This document shows positions 26,448 to 38,277 of a stretch of 64,000 bases of DNA, in pieces (positions within the stretch are counted from its first letter, which is position 1; every line of letters starts with the position of its first letter). The translations under genes and the position numbers were made by a program. This stretch comes from Lactuca virosa (taxonomy: Eukaryota > Streptophyta > Magnoliopsida > Asterales > Asteraceae), in NCBI GenBank assembly GCA_928212115.1, contig CAKMRJ010005634.1, positions 127,875,248 through 127,939,247 of the forward strand, given 5' to 3'. Below the pieces are notes generated by a model, which was not told where the DNA came from, did no database searches, and saw nothing but the letters and a program-made list of their open reading frames with translations.

Positions 26448-26930
26448 GTTCTATGGAAAACAAGAAACCCTAAAAATCATAAAAATGCATAAAAAAAATA
26501 CTTAGAGATCACAATTTTTTTTTTTTCATTTTATATTATGAAAAAGTGAATATACCCTTAAAGGTATATAAGGTTAGGTACTCAAACGAACCATAATACG
26601 TCGTCTTGTATCATATATACATTATAATATTTTTAAACTTCAATCCCTAACTTGATTTACTTTCAAGATTTTCGAAATTACACTATTATCTTCCTCTTAC
26701 ATTACATCTTTCTGCCGAACACCTACCCAACAATATATATTATTATTGAAAATGAAAATTGTGTAAGAGGAAGATAATGGTGAAATTTATAAAAATCTTG
26801 GAAGTAAATCAAGCCAGGAGTTGAATTTTTAGAACTTTGGACGATTACAATGCATATATGATACAAAATGACGTACTATGATGAGTTTGGGTACTTAAGC
26901 TTATATTCCTTTAAGAGTATATTCACTTTG

Positions 26931-27003
<73 letters not shown>
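26372..27003. mobile_element. Foldback element between TA tracts
   Basis: A TA microsatellite (26372-26448), a left arm (about 26545-26702), a spacer, a right arm (about 26760-26930) and a second TA tract (26935-27003). The arms are inverted copies: TATCTTCCTCTTACA on the left matches TGTAAGAGGAAGATA on the right, and GTATCATATATACATTATAA matches the right arm near 26845. Non-coding. Short frames through the TA runs are meaningless. Confidence 0.7.
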
Positions 27004-27005
<2 letters not shown>

Positions 27006-27597
27006 AGAGAGAGAAAGAGAGAAAGATATGTAGGTTATTTTGAAAATACCCGGAAGGTTGAAAATACGAGAATGGATCAGAGCCATCCAAATATTAAGAT
27101 CAACAACTAAAAAAATAGTTCCACTTATACCTCCAAACCACCATCAATCCCCGTCTTCAATCCTATATCTTCATTTGTTCATACTGCCAATAGCAACCAC
27201 AATCACCACATCTCTGATTACCTTATACCTACCATTACCGATCCATATCTCACCCACTATATCTTTTCACCATCTTTGAAGAATCCCACGATAACCACGC
27301 CTTCCCCTGCCATCATTTGATCACCACATTCGTCACCCACCTTCATCCCCACATCACAGCCTTTTGATTCTTAACTGATGCGTAAAAGAAGGAAGAAAAG
27401 AGCGATAATTGTTTGTTTCAAAAACTAGTTACACACAATAGGTAGTGAGTTTCTTTTGATGAGGATGAGAAGACAAAACATTCAAAAGGTGGCGTTTCTT
27501 TAACTTTTTTCAAATTATTTATTAATATTTATATTTATTAAATAAGGAAGAAATGAGTTGTATTTTTTTTTGTTTCTAAAACCATTCACATACTACA
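27004..27597. other. GA tract and C/A-rich DNA without a gene
   Basis: A GAGAGAAAGA run (27004-27028), then sequence rich in CACCA and ATCACC. A short frame at 27040-27279 has low-complexity composition and no recognisable domain. Confidence 0.5.
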
Positions 27598-27895
27598 AAT
27601 TTTTTTTATCTTTTTTAAACAACGAAATTTTATTAAACCTCTAGCAAGCAGCAAAAGGCCAGGAAAAAAACTGGAAAAAAAAACATTACATTTAGCTTTA
27701 AGAGACAGCAAATGGAAAAATACACTATGAAACCGAATTTTGGGAGATCATTTTCCCTCTATTTTTCACCCAAAGAAATGTAGTCTCTTTTATATCTACA
27801 ATCACCCGAACCTTAGAGGATGGAACTTTGTTGAAAATCATGTCATTTCTAGCTCTCCAAATTGACCATGGAGCAGACATGATCACCACATTACA
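27598..27895 (-). pseudogene. LINE 3'-end fragment
   Basis: The minus strand encodes WSIWRARNDMIFNKVPSSKV followed by IVDIKETTFLWVKNR, the conserved C-terminal region of plant LINE ORF2 proteins after the zinc-binding region. The T-rich stretch at about 27598-27618 would be the remnant of the A-tail. The 5' part is absent, as is usual for LINE insertions. Confidence 0.7.
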
Positions 27896-28859
27896 ACTTA
27901 AATAGAGTTTTTATTTCCACGATGTTTTTATTCATTTTTTATTACAACTAAAATACATTTTTTATTTCCAAATTGTTGTTTATTTATTTATAATTACAAA
28001 TTGTTCATTGTAACAAAGAAGAAAGCAGGGTAAGGCAACGACACTCAACACCAACGATCAACAATGAATTTTCATGGGTTTGACGGTCATCGGGATCACT
28101 AAGGCAATGCTTATAGGGGTGATGGGTTAACAAAAACTACATGACATTTTGCTTTAATCATCAATGATTAAAACCAAAATATATTTATTTTATCTATGTA
28201 TTATCTAATATTCATTGAAGATTATAGTTATTTTTTTTATCAATAGATTGTCCTTTATTCTTTATAAGTATACATGTGTTGTACAATAAATTGTGTTTTA
28301 TTCATTAATGATTAATGATTATAATTGTGTGATTATTGTTATAATGTTATTTATTCATTTTATATTTACAAATATATTCATGATTATTAGTGTATTTGGA
28401 TTGTTCATCTCTAAAAATATAGTAAAAAACCTAATTCATTTTTTTTATAAAACTACATTGTGATTTATTCATTTTAGAATGAAATCATATGAATTCATTT
28501 ATGAATGAAATCAAATGGAAATCATGGAATAAAAATTGATTTTGTTGATATATGAAAAAAAAAATCAAATGACTTAGTTTAACATGATTTGAATTTTAAT
28601 TGATAGAAAAAATAGTAAATTCCTGTATTTTAGAAGGAAATTCATTTGATTTAATTGTTTTATATTAACAAAAAAAACATAAATATTTTTGGAAAAAAGT
28701 TAGAACTAGATGATTGCAAAATTTTAAGAAACTATCATTTAATTAAGTTGACTATTTCACTAATATAATTGTACAATTTCTATACTACCACTTAGAAAAT
28801 GATTGGTCCATAATCACTCTCGCGTTCTCAACCATTTTACATTCTCAATATAACCTCTC

Positions 28860-28863
<4 letters not shown>
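27896..28863. other. No feature recognised
   Basis: AT-rich DNA with several ATTCATTTT and TGATTAT stretches. No gene or transposon ends identified. Confidence 0.5.
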
Positions 28864-28922
<59 letters not shown>

Positions 28923-28924
28923 TA

Positions 28925-28962
<38 letters not shown>
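28864..28962. repeat. TA microsatellite
   Basis: About 100 bp of TA with two interruptions (AATATA and TTATAT). It is followed by AGGTTCCGTTAGGATTC, possibly the edge of an unidentified element. Confidence 0.9.
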
Positions 28963-28963
<1 letters not shown>

Positions 28964-30109
28964 TTCCGTTAGGATTCTAAAAAATAGAGATCTTGAAATT
29001 CAACATCAGCCACCTATTTCTCATTTGCCGCTCTAGCGCTCTGGTGTACTCAAATACACTACATTCACATACATTCACATATCTTGTTTTTAAGTTTTTA
29101 ATTATCAAATAAACTTAAATCGCAATGCTTTTGTATCTCAACTTTTCGCATATTGAGTTGACAACTTATGTTAAAACTTTCCCAAAGAAATGGCATTACC
29201 AAAATTACAAAATAAAGTTAACCAAATTTAATTATTTAAATGTCATAGGACTTAAGTCGTAAACAATATTTTTCAAAATACGAATATTATTATTTATTAT
29301 TTTCTTCAGAAAACGAATGTTGTTATTTAGTATTTTCCCCCTAAATAAACATAAGTACATAATCAACCGAGCAGGGTTATGTTTAAGGGTTTTTGTTATT
29401 CCGTTCGGCTATGTTTACACTCATATTAATAACTTGCCGGATATTTTAACATTAGATAATTGAAAAGAAATTTCATATGTATTTTTACAAATTGCGATAT
29501 GTTTTAACGTTCAATTACAAAATAATTTCCATACATATTTGCACAAATATAAATCTCAATATTGACACCATAAGAAAATAAAACTTAAATCAAGCAAATC
29601 ATCATTCTCATGATTCTTATTGTCGTGTTTGTATTTTTACAATTAGGTGGCTTCTGTTGATATTGAAGTTGATTCTTTGAAAAATCTTGTATCTAATCCT
29701 CAATAACACAAAAGAAGTGTCAGCTTCCACGATTGTGTGAGGAGTCTACTGATGATATTCCTACTTGACTTTAAAGTAACTAATCATTAGATTTCACTTT
29801 TTGTCTTTAACTTAATTTCATTTCATTGTATTTTACTCGATTGCTATGGTTTTTATTTTATGGTCTTTCTTATGATTTTTTTCATTCATATGCTATTTAT
29901 TTGGGTAGATTTTTCATTCTGCAATGCATGGTAACAAATGATATAATTATGATATAGAACAACATAAAAGCTTTATTATTATTATTATTATACCGGTCAA
30001 CCGTCCACCAGACGGGTATGACACTAGTTACTATTGTGATCGAACATTATCAAATAGTTTAACTTCGACTTTAAAATTATACAAGCCTTTGACATAAAAT
30101 CCAACCCGC
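28963..30109. other. No feature recognised
   Basis: AT-rich, no gene. A TTA microsatellite lies near 29975-29990. Confidence 0.5.
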
Positions 30110-30175
30110 TGATATGACCCACATAAAGCCCAACCAAGACGTACCAGTAGCAACTAACCCAACAATGTAGCACTT
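30110..30175 (+). mobile_element. Remnant similar to chromodomain gypsy LTR start
   Basis: TGATATGACCCACATAAAGC and the following 45 bp match the start of the presumed LTR at 49316-49377. It may be what is left of that element's 5' LTR. Confidence 0.5.
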
Positions 30176-31011
30176 CTCATATCTCGACCAAGTTGGTCAT
30201 TGGTTATCGTCTAACGAAAGACCTCATAACATGTGACAACCGAGACAAAAGCGTCACCAACCGTCATGACAAATCATCGAAAACCAATAACTGTAATAGG
30301 TTAACAATGTGATAGTTGATATATAAATAAATATATTTACCAAACACAGTTATCACGACAATTAGGCTAAAAAATAAGTGCGCGAAAAAATGTGTCATCT
30401 TATGAGCGGGTTAACATATTCGGTCCTTATGATTCCAAAAATTTAAACTTCGTAAAATCCAACATATCATGCATGAGATATAGTTTTTGCTATATATATA
30501 AACATCAACCACGCATAAAAAGTTAAAACGTCAAAAATCACGAAGAGAATGGTCGATTTTAAGCAAAAGCAACAAACAGAGGAATCATAGTACTTCTCAA
30601 AGTAGGAATTTTAAGACTAAGAACGACAAGAACGGAACCCGTATGAGAGAATTATGATTTTTTTTTCAAAATCATTACGGGTATAAATTTTAGGCCAAAA
30701 ACTAAAGTTACAAAATCTGCTAAAACAAACAAAAGGAAAGTGGTAGTGCACATTAATACCTACGCAGAGATATAATAAATTTCGGAAAAGGAACGCGAAC
30801 GCAGAAGTTATGGAATTTAGAAAAATCAAAGTTTATTACGCACGCGCCACCGTGCGCCACACATGGCGCGCGTTCTGACACACAATTCGTGCAGAGATTG
30901 GATGAAGTGGCCAACAGAAAAAAAAGTGACACATGTCCAGATCTGAAAAGTGCCACGATGCAAGCACGCGAAGCGCGCCCTAAGACGCCGCACACACCAC
31001 TAAATTTTTGA

Positions 31012-31020
31012 CTATAAGTA
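31012..31020 (+). promoter_or_regulatory. TATA-like box in gypsy LTR
   Basis: CTATAAGTA about 50 bp upstream of a CT-rich stretch, in the expected U3 position. Confidence 0.4.
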
Positions 31021-31259
31021 GAGGTCTCAGCCACCTCATTTCTCACACTAAACCCTCTGACCCCTCTATCTCTCTCTCTCTCTAAATGGAATCTGCCTTT
31101 CCTTTGAGCTATCTCCAAGCTTCTGAAGTTCCGACACAACGCACTGAATGCACAAAACACGCTTCAAGGGTGAGTTCACGACCCCACATTTACGATTTTA
31201 AATGTTTTACTCATTGTTTTATAAGTATTATAAATTTTATAATATTAGTGATATAATTA

Positions 31260-31638
<379 letters not shown>

Positions 31639-31724
31639 GATATAATTATGTCTAGAACGTTAGGATAATATTATGTGAGGTAGATACCCTTCCCAAACTT
31701 TAGATAATATTATGCGTAGATGTT

Positions 31725-32215
31725 TCTAGGAAACTGTTGCATTTAAGTGCCTACCATCCCTATATGGATTGCCAAATGGAGGTCGTTAATCGTTGCTTAG
31801 AATCTTATTTACATGCATTCTTCTAAGAGGAACCACATACATGACAACGACACCTCTACCTTGCAGAGTGTTGGTATGACACAAGCTTCCATTCCTCCAT
31901 TAAGATGACCCATTTAAAGCAATGTACGGAAGAGACGCTACAACTATATGTGTATATACACTAGGAAGCAACTCCACTCCATCATACGACACTTCCTTAG
32001 TAGAGCACCAGAACCTCATTAATCTCTTGAACGCATCTCTTCAGAGGGCACGAGAGAAGATGACCCACCAAACAAATAAGAAACGATATCACAAAGAATT
32101 CCAAGTAGGTGATTTTGTCTGTCTCAGGCTACAAAACTACCTCGCCACACATCTGTTGAAAATCATGACAATCACAAACTCTCCAAACGATTCTTCAGGC
32201 CATATAAATATAAAA
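31725..32215 (+). pseudogene. Chromodomain gypsy integrase, 5' part
   Basis: Encodes the end of an integrase core (AYHPYMDCQMEVVNRCLESY, then MTPFKAMYGRDATT from about 31911) and the start of its C-terminal domain (FQVGDFVCLRLQ). A one-base frameshift occurs near 32135, after which KLSKRFFRPYK is readable. The frame is cut at 32215 by the Tekay-like element and resumes after 48993. The pattern resembles Reina-type chromoviruses. Protease, RT and RNase H are absent. Confidence 0.75.
32211..32215 (+). other. Target site duplication TAAAA, left
   Basis: Identical to 48989-48993, directly outside the LTR ends TG...CA. Five bases is the normal gypsy duplication. Confidence 0.85.
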
Positions 32216-33744
32216 TGTGACAACCGTCACGTTCTGGTCAAGTCAAAGTCAAAGAAAGTCAACAAGTCAAACCGACCAACTCAATTACCCCTTGTATATT
32301 AGGATTTACAATATGTTTTCTATTGTACAACGCACCACCTTAATACAAAGTATCGCTTAGAGGTTTCATGTGTTATGGAAACCTAAGCCCTAATCAGAAT
32401 AAGTGATGTAACGATTCGATAAAACACAACTACATACCTTACTGGAGCGTATAACACTCATAACAAGGCTTAACGGGGTTTTCAAACCATACATTTCCAA
32501 GCTAAACACTCACAAAGGTCACAAACATGGTCTCTCTCAATCTCTCTCAGTTTATCTCAATCTCTCCCAAATCTCTCTCAAAATCTCTTTCAACTTTTTA
32601 TAATCACCCGGGGCATCCCGACCCTTAACTTAGTCAAAAATCACTTGAAACGAGAAGTTTATTTGAAAATCAGCCATATAGAACCGAAACTAGCTTTAAG
32701 GACCGAAGCCCTAATAGAACTGAACCTCCCTTAAAGAACCGAAGCCTCCTAGACCCGAAACCTCCTAAGTATAGTTTATGGATTTTTACAATACAATTCT
32801 ACCATAGAAAAGGGTTTTACTCTCAATACAAACGGGTTTTCATTTACCACATGATAGACTATAATAGGTATCGTTTATGGATTTCACATTACAAACATAC
32901 TACACGAAAGGGGATTTCAATTCTACCACAGAAAAGGTTTTACACGCATACTACACGTAAACTCGTTATCGTAATTTGTGAGACTAGTCTTCATTGTACT
33001 CTTAGAGTACGGGTTAAAATTTCCTGAACAGTTATAACCAGAGTCTCTTGTAGGGAGAGCGTGATAATTGTGTATAGATCTATATTGGGATTGACAACCC
33101 ACACCCATGTTGCTTGCAAAAGCCCGATCGGCCGATCGGGGGTGACAAATGTCATTTCGATTCTGACGCCTGAAGAACGTCGCAACAGGCATCTCTGTTA
33201 TAGTATACTTATAGCGACTCACATAGGGAGATAACGACACATATAGTTTATGAGAATTTCTACGTTAAAAAGGGGTTTTGCCTATTTTGAAATTGCTTAC
33301 AAACATATTACAAGTACAAAACACACATACATTCAGTCTTGGAATTTAAGACTACATAACATTTTTATAAGGAAAATATTGGATTTTTCTTGAGTATACG
33401 TTACATTTACAAACAAAGGTTTTCAAACTTTACATCCAAAAGCTTATGAACTCACCAACTTAATTGTTGACACTTTTTTTGAAACTACTTGTATTCTCAG
33501 GAAATCAGTAAAACAGGTAAACCGCAACTTTTGAGGATGGGACGCTAAGGCGTCAAACAATTCATTTTGTCATCATAGTGTAATTGATTTTGAAACATGT
33601 AAACTTATACTATGGTGTAACTTGTTTAATTATATTATGATGGTTGTATTTGCTTTGGTCACTATTATACTCGTTGTTATGATACTATACAGGAAGTACG
33701 CCACCCCCGGACGTTTCCTCCATCCTTGGTTTGGGGGTGTGACA
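32216..33744 (+). mobile_element. 5' LTR of Tekay-like element, internally deleted
   Basis: TGTGACAACCGTCACG to GGGGTGTGACA. It is 1529 bp because 1518 bp corresponding to 46496-48013 are missing. The breakpoint at 32769/32770 sits on the shared tetranucleotide TAAG. The 18-bp palindrome CCCGATCGGCCGATCGGG is at 33123-33140. Confidence 0.85.
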
Positions 33745-33747
33745 GAT

Positions 33748-33759
33748 TGGTATCAGAGC
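33748..33759 (+). other. Primer binding site, initiator Met-tRNA
   Basis: TGGTATCAGAGC three bases after the 5' LTR, an exact match to the usual plant Met-tRNA primer site. Confidence 0.9.
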
Positions 33760-34473
33760 ACTGTTTATAGTGAACTAAATATATCGAACCACATAAGATA
33801 TACAACTATAAATACTTTGGGACTAAAAGTCTCTGATTAAACATTTTCAAATAACTATACTTTTAGAAATAAATAGTTTCTTGTTAAAAGTATGAGTACA
33901 TGCACACATGCGAGTATAGTGTCATATCTAGGTCGATACAAAAAGTAAAATGAGGAGTTTGACACTACGGGTAGACCTTGCGATATGTAACCAGACTTGG
34001 GATGAATATAGTCTGATCAACTATATTTATCCGAGGTGTGACTAATGTATGCTGGGGAATGGTCGTAGTGAGCAACAAGCCTAAAAACTTACCATACAAG
34101 AAAATCGTTAAGAACAAAACATAACATTTAAAATACTATAGGAGTATTTTGTGGTACTATAAATTATGTGAAAACTAAACAGATTCTTGCTAGTAGGTCT
34201 ATAATCACTAAGTGGATACGCTGAAGTATTATATAACTTAGATATCATAGACTTAGAATCTGTGATCGTTACTTTACTACCTGTTCCTTGTTTGGTTGTG
34301 GTCTTAGAGTATGATCACTTATTCGAAGGTCTATCATATCTTTTGTTAAGTATATAACTGGTATGCACTATGTCATTATAGAAGTGACTAATGAGAATCA
34401 AAACCCTATAATTATTTCTAGGAATACGAGTATATAATATGTCTCTTACCCCTTCTATTCTCGCACGAACATC
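33760..34473 (+). other. Leader of Tekay-like element
   Basis: Non-coding leader between the primer site and the first frame. It contains a hairpin module at 34221-34368. Confidence 0.6.
34221..34368 (+). repeat. Hairpin module, leader position of plus element
   Basis: Core CTGTTCCTTGTTTGGTTGTG lies within 34280-34301. The left arm (AAGTATTATATAACTTAG, ATCATAGACTTAGAAT, GTGATCGTTACT) is complementary with few mismatches to the right arm (AGTATGATCACTTATTCGAA, GGTCTATCAT, TTAAGTATATAACTGGTATG). It corresponds in position to the module at 41724-41885 of the minus element. Confidence 0.8.
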
Positions 34474-35105
34474 ATGGCAAGATTCTACTTACCAGGCAAC
34501 CCCTACTTTCCGAGCCCGAGAAAGGGTGGATAGTTAGGAGAAGAACCAGAAGAGGATCCCAAAGAGGTGTTCGAGGAAAGAGCCCGAAGAAGACGAGGGG
34601 GAAGAGTCGGAAGTGGAGCCAGAGGTCATCAACTATCCGTGCATAGGCAGGGTTCTCGCGAACCGTCTCGACTACATCGGACATGTGCCCCGTTGGGCAA
34701 CATTGATCGAGGGGTGGAGTCGCCATCAGCGACAACGATCACCATTTGGAGACCAACGAGGTTGAAATGACCTCAACCATGGGGGACCGGCTGACGGAGC
34801 CCTCCCGGTGATGACCCAACAGATCCGAACATCGGGGACCAAAACAGGGAGACTGCGAATCGAGTTCGGGAACTGCGTGCTGCTACAGACGCTACCATTT
34901 CATGTAACCAAGACTTAGGAAGAGACTTCTATTTAGGGACCAACTTCTTAAGGACCTTGTCTCCGCTCGGGCGGAGGCAAAAGAGTATCAGAATAGACAC
35001 TCGACACTCGAAGAGAGAGTGTTTGCAGCCGAGCGTAGGTTAGCAGAACTACAGGGCGCATCGACTTCGCCTCAAGCACCACCGGGAATGGATCGTCGTG
35101 AGTAG
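34474..35105 (+). pseudogene. Degenerate first frame of Tekay-like element
   Basis: Starts MARFYLPGNPYFP, meets a stop after about 19 codons, and shows frameshifted pieces: acidic EEDEGEESEVEPEVIN, then GHVPRWATLIEGWSRHQ, and a coiled-coil-like end AEAKEYQNRHSTLEERVF finishing at GMDRRE and TAG (35103-35105). It looks like an extra frame upstream of gag. I do not recognise its function. It is clearly broken by several frameshifts, and the corresponding region is largely deleted in the minus element. Confidence 0.55.
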
Positions 35106-35652
35106 AGTTCATGCTACTCACAAGACCTTGTAGATTAGGTTCATGAGTATGCGTTGGTGCTACTCTTTTCTATGTATAGACTCGACCCTACGATTTAGTG
35201 TTCACATTGGTCGAGGGATTTATTTGTTGTCCGAACTTTTCCTTGCAATGATGTGGTGTAGACCTGCATCAAGGTCAAAATTTTCTCTAAAACTATATAT
35301 ATACTAGAATCATATTAACAAAATGGGCTTAGGGCAGACCCATTAGATTCGAAGGTCTATTAAGTCTAAATTATACATAACCATGCATACATCAATTGGT
35401 GGTAGGAAGGACCTAGTATGGATCAAGTTGCAAGATTTCATTGGGACAGTTCTACTAAAAATTCATAAGTTTATTATATATAGACTTTCATTATGAATTG
35501 TTTTCAGAACACCATAAAAATCGGAATGCGATACATTTAGAACTAAGATAACTTAGTTAGATAACTCACGATGTATAGCCCTTTCTAAAGACTCATTATC
35601 ATCTCACATTTTAAACATTATGGTTGAAAGGTGCCTTCTTCGTAGACCTATA
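35106..35652 (+). other. Non-coding internal region
   Basis: Between the degenerate first frame and gag. No gene recognised. Confidence 0.45.
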
Positions 35653-35739
35653 GGGTGCGATCATACCAGCACTAATGCACCGGATCCAATCAGAACTCCG
35701 CAGTTAAGCGTGCTTGGGCGAGAGTAGTATTGGATGGGT
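35653..35739 (+). pseudogene. Partial 5S rRNA sequence (first 87 of about 120 nt)
   Basis: GGGTGCGATCATACCAGCAC is the exact 5' start of plant 5S rRNA and is followed by the expected sequence through AGTTAAGCGTGCTTGGGCGA to GGATGGGT. There is at least one substitution (GGATCCAATC for GGATCCCATC) and a short change near 35730. The last 30 or so nt are missing, so it is not a functional 5S gene. Internal A-box-type promoter sequence is present. It could be a captured 5S piece or part of a Cassandra TRIM LTR, a family known to carry 5S sequence. Confidence 0.85.
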
Positions 35740-35925
35740 AAAATTTAACATTAGTACAACACCTGCTTCACCTATTAACATAACTCCGTCACAAGAATGT
35801 TTAGCATGAACATCGAGAATAGTTAAGTAAAGTGCGAAGTTTATATATGTTTATATAAATTGTAAGGATATAACTAGAGATGATCATCCCCACCCACGAA
35901 ATCGTTCTCACCATGCAACAGAGTT

Positions 35926-35950
35926 ATGTCTTCACAAGGAGTTAACCAGC
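35926..35950 (+). pseudogene. First 8 codons of gag, cut by nested element
   Basis: ATG at 35926 reads MSSQGVNQ plus one base. The homologous gag of the minus element starts MSSQEGNQPTGESP. The frame resumes at 42818 with an aligned TSKAQILHIDSTTFQ, so the nested element interrupted gag here. Confidence 0.8.
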
Positions 35951-36372
35951 TGTCACACCCCCAAACCGGAACGGCGGAAACGTTCGGGGGCGGAGGGCGT
36001 CATGTTTAGTATCACAATACATGCATCATAGTTAATCAAAGTAATAAAAAACCATTGTATTAATATTAAAGTGTTTACAAAGTATGTGTTTCACATAAGA
36101 TAGATTACAAAAGTAAATGACAAAACAAGACATGAAGCTACTATGCTACATTTTCTGAATCCCAACACGAGTACCTGTCTACTAGTTACCTGAGAATACA
36201 AGTTATTTTGAAAGAGTAGATCAACATTTAAGCTGGTGAGTTCATAAGTATTTAAGTGATGTATTAGTAAGTTGAAAGCCCTTTTAGAAAAGTTCGTCTG
36301 TTCCTCAGAAGATCCTATACCTTCTGATATGATGAAAAATAAGTATAAATGACTCTACAATCCTTTCTATGA

Positions 36373-36542
36373 ATACTAAATGAATATAAGTTATATAGAA
36401 TACAGACCAAACAAACAATCGATTGTGTGAATCTGCCCTAAGCCCACAACCAAACAAGGAACAGGGAATGAGGCGGAAGTCACACATCCCATTGTTTGTT
36501 AGAACTTCATTGTATATAACTCTGGTGCATTCATTTGGTACT
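36373..36542 (-). repeat. Hairpin module L1 (LTR)
   Basis: Core at 36444-36465. Left arm ACTAAATGAATATAAGTTAT, then CAAACAAACAAT and GATTGTGTGA. Right arm TCACACATCCCATTGTTTGTT, then TATATAACTCTGGTGCATTCATTTGGTAC. The arms pair over about 60 bp. Arm sequence differs from neighbouring L2 apart from short blocks (GTTATATA, TGTGTGA), whereas the loop is nearly identical. Confidence 0.85.
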
Positions 36543-36596
36543 TACGGAATTAACTGTAATAGTTTCTTTAGTAAAAATGGTAACCACCATAGTACC

Positions 36597-36783
36597 TTCT
36601 ATAATCACTTAGTTTACACTAGTTATATATGATCTAATATCGAACAGATAGTTAATTGTGTGAATCTGCCCTAAGCCCACAACCAAACAAGGAACAGGAA
36701 GTAACACGGAAAACACACATCTAACTATCTGTCGGATATTACATATATATAACCCAGATGTGTAAACTAAAGTATTGTAGAAT
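36597..36783 (-). repeat. Hairpin module L2 (LTR)
   Basis: Core at 36677-36698. Left arm TTCTATAATCACTTAGTTTA, then TTATATATGATCTAATATCG and ACAGATAGTTA. Right arm TAACTATCTGTCGGATATTA, then ATATATAACCCAGATGTG and TAAACTAAAGTATTGTAGAA. This is the best-paired module, with arms of about 70 bp around a 50-nt loop. Confidence 0.9.
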
Positions 36784-36964
36784 TAACCACTTAAGGTCCT
36801 TTAAGTTGTACTGGTTTAATAAAATGGATTAAACCTTTCACTGTTAAGTTTCTAGTTTAGTTTACTCAATGTTCTATCTGAAAATATGTTTTTGTACTAG
36901 AAAACGATGTATTAAATTTATATACTATGACCTGACCTATACCTGGTACTCCTTATGATTACTT

Positions 36965-36974
36965 GGTGTATACG

Positions 36975-37018
<44 letters not shown>

Positions 37019-37153
37019 AAGATCGAATAGATAGTAGACTGAGTGCATCTGCTCTAAACCCACAACCAAACAAGGAACAGGGAATGAAGCGGAAAGCACA
37101 CATTCTACTATCTGCTGGACTCAATTAATATATATCCTTGATGTATTTACGAA
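36965..37153 (-). repeat. Hairpin module L3 (LTR), with expanded TA tract
   Basis: Core at 37060-37081. The inner stem AGATAGTAGACTGAGTGC pairs with GCACACATTCTACTATCT. The left arm contains a TA microsatellite (36978-37014) opposite AATTAATATATATCC, so the stem appears to have grown by TA expansion on one side. Confidence 0.8.
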
Positions 37154-37248
37154 GAAATTATAAAGTTAGCATTATAAGTCACCTTCTAACTCAATGTTTA
37201 TGTTACACATTTTACTTATGTTTAATGTTTTTCCTTGTATCATACATC

Positions 37249-37640
37249 GTGTTTGCTAACCCTAGTACGTTGTATTTGTACCTTTGTTATTGAAACCCGG
37301 TATGATGTCGTACCTCGTGTTTGCTAACCCTGGTACGTTGTATTTGTACCATTGTTTGTGCAAACCCAGAATGATATGGTATTACTTCGTATTTGTTTAC
37401 ATGAGTTTTATATATATTTATATGTTTCTTGTATCATACTTCGTGTTTGCTAACCCTGGTACGTGGTATTCGTACCTTTGTTATTGAAACGCGGTATGAC
37501 GTAAGTGTCATTCTTCAAGTTTGCTAACCCTGGTATGTTGTATTTGTACCTTTGTTATTGAAACCCGGTATGACGTTGTACCTCGTGTTTGCTAACTCAT
37601 GTACGTGGTATTCATACTTTGGTTTATGCAAAAACGGTAT
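37249..37640 (-). repeat. Degenerate tandem repeat, unit about 70 bp, in LTR
   Basis: The motif TTTGCTAACCCTGGTACGT recurs with starts near 37249, 37317, 37444, 37518 and 37587, with a weaker copy near 37387. Each is followed by GTATTTGTACCTTTGTTATT and an ACCCGGTATGA motif. Five to six imperfect units. Confidence 0.85.
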
Positions 37641-38277
37641 TCCTGTGTAATTTCATGATTTGTTCTTCTGTTATAGTTATTGTATGTTCCTTCTGTTATA
37701 GTATGTTCCTCTCTGTACTAGTTATAGTATGAACTGAATCCCTAAACTATACCTATTATAGTTTACTAGTATGTTTGTTTGAATTGTTACTACCTTGAAA
37801 TAAAGATTCATTTATCTACTAAGTTATGATTTCACTTTAAAAACGGAGTTTTATAAACCATAAAGTAACATAACTTTTTAAAAGAGTTTTTGCAATGAAT
37901 TGATCACTTAATAACACATAAGTAATCCTTAAAATGATGTTTATCACAAAACATTTACACATTTATCATTGTGTTCTACTTGTATTCCCCCCCCCCCTAA
38001 AAGCATTTAAAACATTTAAAAGATTGATTATAGGGGTATGAACTCACCTTATGTGGGTGGTTCTATTGCAGCTTCGCGTAAGGATGAGAAGTTCCACAAA
38101 TGAAGTCCCGAGACACAAACGGATCCTAAATGACATATAATAGCATATATTGGTATGAATATAGGGTTTAGAAGCAACTAAACGCAAGGAAACACCTTCC
38201 GGGACTAGGAAACACTTGGATTAAGTGTTAGAATCACATGTGATTCATCAAAGGGATGTTTATGGGCACCAATTGGT

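Noticed and set aside
26868..27110. Short open frames through TA repeats on both strands
   Set aside because: They encode poly-IY/YI from the microsatellite and cross the foldback. Not genes.
30753..31160. 135-codon minus-strand open frame
   Set aside because: It lies antisense to a gypsy LTR promoter region, has no recognisable domain, and the GC-rich stretch explains the lack of stops.
34472..34735. 87-codon minus-strand frame
   Set aside because: Antisense to the degenerate first frame of the plus gypsy element, whose acidic sense-strand frame explains it.
35653..35739. Functional 5S rRNA gene
   Set aside because: The last 30 or so nucleotides are missing and there are base changes. No tandem 5S unit around it.
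37249..37640. Possible CRISPR-like array
   Set aside because: The repeats are imperfect, about 70 bp, without unique spacers, and lie in a plant LTR.
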